Positions 5,939-6,126 of a DNA stretch of 6,126 nt are shown here, in pieces. Both the position numbers and the translations under genes were made by a program. Within the stretch, counting starts at the first letter, position 1. Each line of letters begins with the position of its first letter. The notes below the pieces were generated by a model. That model saw nothing but the letters and a program-made list of their open reading frames with translations, did not search any database and was not told the DNA's origin. This DNA is from Candidatus Omnitrophota bacterium (lineage in GTDB: Bacteria > Hinthialibacterota > Hinthialibacteria > Hinthialibacterales > JAKPRU01), in assembly GCA_029557025.1 (NCBI GenBank), contig JAKPRU010000936.1, positions 1-6,126 on the forward strand, given 5' to 3'.

Positions 5939-6124
5939 GCGAACGTCGAGGAGTGTCTGGTATCCGGTCAACCCCCACCTGACCTCTCCCGATCTTCGGG
6001 GGAGGAACCATGCTTTCTTTGTCAAATCATTGGCCTCAACGATTTCGCGCTCGAAACGATGCGGCTCTGTAAAGGCAATCCAGTTACAAAGCATTAGTTC
6101 GGGGACACGAATTGCCCGCCGGCC
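5936..6124 (-). CDS. Possible 3' end of an unidentified gene, open to right edge
   Basis: On the - strand one frame stays open for 62 codons from the right edge to a TGA at 5936-5938. It reads IRVPELMLCNWIAFTEPH, then RFEREIVEANDLTKKAW, then passes through the hairpin repeat (FLPRRSGEVRWGLTG) and ends in LLDVR. The first 40 residues look protein-like. If real, the gene lies 113 bases upstream of the hydrolase on the same strand, and its end was rewritten by the repeat. Against it, a + strand frame is also open to the edge here, the repeat-encoded tail has no recognisable fold, and 62 open codons can occur by chance in GC-rich DNA. No family was recognised. Confidence 0.22.
   Translation of the reverse strand, partial: GRRAIRVPELMLCNWIAFTEPHRFEREIVEANDLTKKAWFLPRRSGEVRWGLTGYQTLLDVR
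5971..6007 (-). repeat. Single copy of the interspersed hairpin repeat
   Basis: CCTCTCCCGA (5983-5992) pairs with TCGGGGGAGG (5996-6005): ten pairs including one G-T, with a TCT loop. Read on the - strand, the 37-base element matches the copy at 3425-3461 in length and order: TTCC-TCCCC, a variable 6-7 base loop-side segment, a GGGAG run, then a GGTC(G)AGGTGGGGGT-like tail. The two copies therefore bracket the hydrolase gene. Confidence 0.7.
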
Positions 6125-6126
6125 AA

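Noticed and set aside
6001..6072. 20-codon frame from ATG 6010 with GGAGG just upstream
   Set aside because: The GGAGG belongs to the repeat hairpin stem and is only 4 bases from the ATG. The short product has no recognisable feature.

Overview
This 6.1-kb window (GC-rich, roughly 57% by eye) contains two tandem flagellin genes on the + strand and a convergent gene for a secreted putative glycoside hydrolase on the - strand. The genes use strong GGAGG-type ribosome binding sites. The intergenic DNA carries GC-rich hairpin repeats. Together these suggest a motile, Gram-negative-type environmental bacterium, possibly from the Planctomycetes/Lentisphaerae/Hydrogenedentes/Sumerlaeota sphere, where large flagellins and DUF6259-type hydrolases occur. 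That placement is an inference; no marker gene here fixes the taxonomy.

Layout: 1-762 is the 3' part of a first flagellin, cut by the left window edge. The 206-bp gap 763-968 holds a hairpin just after the stop, a perfect but apparently unused Shine-Dalgarno sequence, a good candidate sigma-28 (FliA-type) flagellar promoter at 821-847, a leader hairpin at 897-914 and the ribosome binding site of the next gene. 969-3374 is a complete, unusually large flagellin of 801 residues. Its ends are conserved filament-core domains, and its surface region of about 550 residues includes an internal domain duplication. The 288-bp convergent gap 3375-3662 has no gene but three strong hairpins, two of them copies of an interspersed repeat in inverted orientation. 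3663-5822 (- strand) encodes a Sec-exported TIM-barrel protein of the DUF6259 type. 5823-6126 holds its ribosome binding site, a 9-bp tandem repeat, a short palindrome, another copy of the interspersed hairpin repeat and a doubtful open frame running off the right edge.

The two flagellins align over the whole visible part of the first, so they are paralogues and probably both filament subunits, with the second under its own flagellar-class promoter. The hydrolase faces them and has no evident functional link to motility; the junction between the two units is marked by the hairpin repeats. The most unusual content is the repeat family, the structured flagellin leader and the duplicated surface domain. 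No CRISPR array, tRNA, rRNA, transposase or defence gene was seen.
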